A stretch of 64,000 bases of DNA from Paludibacteraceae bacterium. Its GTDB lineage: Bacteria > Bacteroidota > Bacteroidia > Bacteroidales > Paludibacteraceae. The position numbers and the translations under genes are program-made. Where the stretch lies: positions 1-64,000 of the forward strand of contig JAKSNH010000003.1 of assembly GCA_024399955.1 (NCBI GenBank), written 5' to 3'. Each line of letters opens with the position of its first letter. Within the stretch, counting starts at the first letter, position 1. Under the pieces are notes generated by a model. That model was not told the origin of the DNA, did not search any database, and saw nothing but the letters and a program-made list of their open reading frames with translations. This document shows, piece after piece, positions 61,854 to 64,000 of this stretch.

Positions 61854-64000
61854 ATGGACTATACACAACATGCACATAAGGTATTAGAGTTCGCTAAGCA
61901 AGAAGCAGAGCGGCTGCAAAACATATCCATTACGCCGGAGCATTTGCTATTGGGCATTTGTCGTCTTCAAGAGAGTAAGGCGTACGAATTACTATGCCGC
62001 TCCGGTGTTGTCTTAGACGAATTAAAACTGCGATTGGAGGAGCATCTCCAAACCTATACGCAGTCGCCGAATGCTAGAGGTTTAGGTTTTTCTCAAGCGA
62101 CGCATATCATCGTAGAGATGTCGCATTTGGAGGCAGAATCATATCAGGAACGTTCGTGCGGAACGGCTCATATCCTATTGGCTATTATGCACCATCGTGC
62201 TAATTATCCGGCTATGTTGTTGGATAATGAGTATAATGTGAATTATGATACCATCGAGCGGCTTTATCCCCATCCTGCAGATGTAAGTAATGATGATGTT
62301 GCACAAGAAAAAGAAGATTTACCAACCGAGATACTTTCTCATTTGGCAGGAGCTGGTTTTGTGCTATTAAATGGAGCACTGAAGAATGGGATGGTAGCCA
62401 TGAAGAATCTGGCTGCAGGAGAGAATAAGTCGGTGCCCCAAGAGGAGGAGCGTAAGGAAGAACCTAAGTCCGAAACGCCATTGTTGGATCGTTATGGCAG
62501 AGATCTAACTCAGCAAGCCCAAATGGGGTTATTAGATCCTATTATCGGTCGGCAAACAGAGATACAACGGTTGGATCAAGTGCTCAGACGCAGAAGAAAG
62601 AATAACCCTATTCTGATTGGCGAGGCCGGAGTAGGAAAGACGGCTATTGTAGAGGGACTGGCGCAGAAATGGTGTAATAGTCGAATAGAAGCAGTTCGTC
62701 ATCGTCGTTTGATTGCATTAGACATGGCTGCCATTGTGGCCGGAGCATCTTTTAGAGGTGAGTTTGAGCAACGGATGCATGATATTATAGAAGAAACACG
62801 GACTCATACCAATTGCATCTTATTCATAGATGAGATTCATACAATTGTTGGGGCAGGCAATACGCGGGGAGCTTTGGATGCAGCCAGCATCCTCAAACCG
62901 GCTTTGTCACGCGGAGAAGTACAATGTATAGGTTCAACAACGATTGCTGAGTATCGCCAAAGTATTGAGAAAGATGCAGCACTGGAAAGGCGTTTCCAAA
63001 AAGTAGTGGTAGAGGCTCCAAGTATGGAAGAAAGTTATGCTATTTTGCAAGGGTTGAAATCGTGCTATCAAAGTCATCATAATAAGATATATACGGATGA
63101 GGCCATACGTGCATGCGTGGAATTGAGCAGTCGTTATCTGCCGGATCGCGAACTGCCGGACAAGGCTATTGATGTAATGGATGAAGCCGGTACGCATACT
63201 ATTCATACTACAATTACGGAAGACGATATTGCTCGTGTAGTTAGTATCATGTCCGGCGTCCCTGTGCATCGCGTAGCCAAAAAGGAGAAGGAGCAATTGC
63301 AGCAACTGCCTAATAACCTAAAAAAGCGCGTGATAGGTCAAGATAAGGCTATTGATCAAGTCGTACGAGCTATTCGTCGTTCCCGATTGGGATTGCGCGA
63401 AGGCAATCGGCCTATTGGCACGTTCTTCTTCATGGGGGCAACGGGAGTGGGAAAGACTTATTTATCTCAATGTCTAGCCGAAGAATTATTTGGTAGTCGA
63501 GACGCCATTATTCGTTTTGATATGTCCGAATATATGGAAAAACATGCGGTATCACTTTTGGTTGGTGCGCCTCCGGGATATATTGCTCATGAAGATGGAG
63601 GTAAATTGACGGAAGCAGTGCGCAGAAAGCCTTATTCCATCGTACTTTTTGATGAGATTGAGAAGGCACATCCGGATATATTTAATGTCTTACTGCAGGT
63701 GCTCGATGAAGGACGATTGACGGATCGACAAGGACATTCGGTGGATTTCAGAAATACCATCATTATAATGACATCCAATGTGGGAACACGTCAATTACAA
63801 GACTTTGGTGCAGGATCAGGATTTGAAGCAGGACAAATAACCGGTTCGGTAGCGGAAAAAGTGATGGAGAAAGCACTGAAGAAAATGTTCCCGCCGGAGT
63901 TCGTAAATAGAATAGACGATATTATCACCTTCCAGCCATTAACTAAAGAACATATCGAAGCAATTGTTCGGATTGAATTGGGACATTTACGTAAACGCTT
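61854..64000 (+). CDS. Clp ATPase, ClpC/ClpA type without middle domain (runs off window)
   Basis: An open frame starts with ATG 61854, 1 bp after the porin stop, and reaches the window end (715 codons seen). Two Clp_N repeats lie in about 1-145. A linker of about 75 aa with [20 protein letters not shown] follows. D1 has Walker A GEAGVGKT (256-263) and Walker [10 protein letters not shown]2 has Walker A GATGVGKT (528-535), Walker [13 protein letters not shown] and TSNVGTRQL. Between D1 and D2 the sequence passes straight from [19 protein letters not shown] to [18 protein letters not shown]: the ClpC middle (UVR-bearing) coiled coil is missing. The loop that normally contacts ClpP reads AGSGFEAG. 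It is an unfoldase, probably partnered with ClpP. Confidence 0.92.
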   Translation, partial: MDYTQHAHKVLEFAKQEAERLQNISITPEHLLLGICRLQESKAYELLCRSGVVLDELKLRLEEHLQTYTQSPNARGLGFSQATHIIVEMSHLEAESYQERSCGTAHILLAIMHHRANYPAMLLDNEYNVNYDTIERLYPHPADVSNDDVAQEKEDLPTEILSHLAGAGFVLLNGALKNGMVAMKNLAAGENKSVPQEEERKEEPKSETPLLDRYGRDLTQQAQMGLLDPIIGRQTEIQRLDQVLRRRRKNNPILIGEAGVGKTAIVEGLAQKWCNSRIEAVRHRRLIALDMAAIVAGASFRGEFEQRMHDIIEETRTHTNCILFIDEIHTIVGAGNTRGALDAASILKPALSRGEVQCIGSTTIAEYRQSIEKDAALERRFQKVVVEAPSMEESYAILQGLKSCYQSHHNKIYTDEAIRACVELSSRYLPDRELPDKAIDVMDEAGTHTIHTTITEDDIARVVSIMSGVPVHRVAKKEKEQLQQLPNNLKKRVIGQDKAIDQVVRAIRRSRLGLREGNRPIGTFFFMGATGVGKTYLSQCLAEELFGSRDAIIRFDMSEYMEKHAVSLLVGAPPGYIAHEDGGKLTEAVRRKPYSIVLFDEIEKAHPDIFNVLLQVLDEGRLTDRQGHSVDFRNTIIIMTSNVGTRQLQDFGAGSGFEAGQITGSVAEKVMEKALKKMFPPEFVNRIDDIITFQPLTKEHIEAIVRIELGHLRKR

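Overview
The window looks like a chromosomal piece of a gut-type member of the Bacteroidales (Bacteroidota), probably from an uncultured genus. The evidence is a SusC/SusD glycan locus, the lipoproteins GldJ and GldD, a DUF4270 lipoprotein, an archaeal-type prolyl-tRNA synthetase, a bacterial GGGP synthase, and some twenty promoters of the Bacteroidota form (TTTG or TTG, about 20 nt, then TAnnTTTGC). No genus can be named from the sequence alone.

Layout. 1-200: promoter and leader that look like the start of an rRNA operon leaving the window leftwards. 0.3-12.1 kb: housekeeping genes (metG-tadA-dus; folP-cdaA; gldJ-gcvH; a GT5-domain protein with a DUF4270 lipoprotein; panC-pdxB and a small membrane protein), then a CPBP protease at 12.0-12.9 kb. 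13.0-30.3 kb: a complete beta-mannan utilisation locus read leftwards from one promoter near 29.3 kb, with an AraC regulator upstream. Its order is: 747-aa multi-module secreted protein, 43-aa peptide, 302-aa secreted protein, GH26, 379-aa three-module protein, SusC, SusD, GH26 lipoprotein, GH130 phosphorylase, GPH-type symporter, mannobiose/cellobiose 2-epimerase, GH27 alpha-galactosidase. Together these predict surface cutting of galactomannan, TonB-dependent uptake, removal of galactose, epimerisation of mannobiose to mannosyl-glucose and phosphorolysis to mannose-1-phosphate plus glucose.

30.3-31.1 kb: a patchwork of repeats around a tRNA-Pro(GGG) gene. It includes an exact copy of the 5' end of the CPBP gene from 12.9 kb and a near-exact copy of its promoter/terminator block. 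31.1-37.2 kb: a leftward operon nfeD-floA-nitrilase-recJ-tdk-proS. 37.2-42.1 kb: topA-panD-tgt-lptG-type permease. 42.1-47.0 kb: flippase-like membrane protein, 4-alpha-glucanotransferase and an NSS transporter.

47.1-52.8 kb is an accessory stretch: a DUF4160/DUF2442 pair, a small GldL-like membrane protein, a large C10 cysteine peptidase, several kinds of short palindromic and direct repeats, and a two-small-gene cassette bracketed by 50-bp repeats. 52.8-54.1 kb: GGGP synthase and GldD. 54.2-64.0 kb: a rightward cluster with mannose-1-phosphate guanylyltransferase, glycogen debranching enzyme, GT4 glycogen-synthase-like protein, GH57 protein, a putative porin, and a ClpA/ClpC-type ATPase that runs off the window and lacks the usual middle domain.

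The most promising leads are the undescribed multi-module proteins and 43-aa peptide in the mannan locus, the duplicated promoter/terminator block, the repeat-bracketed small-gene cassette, the structured leader before tRNA-Pro, and the 11-bp tandem repeat inside pdxB.
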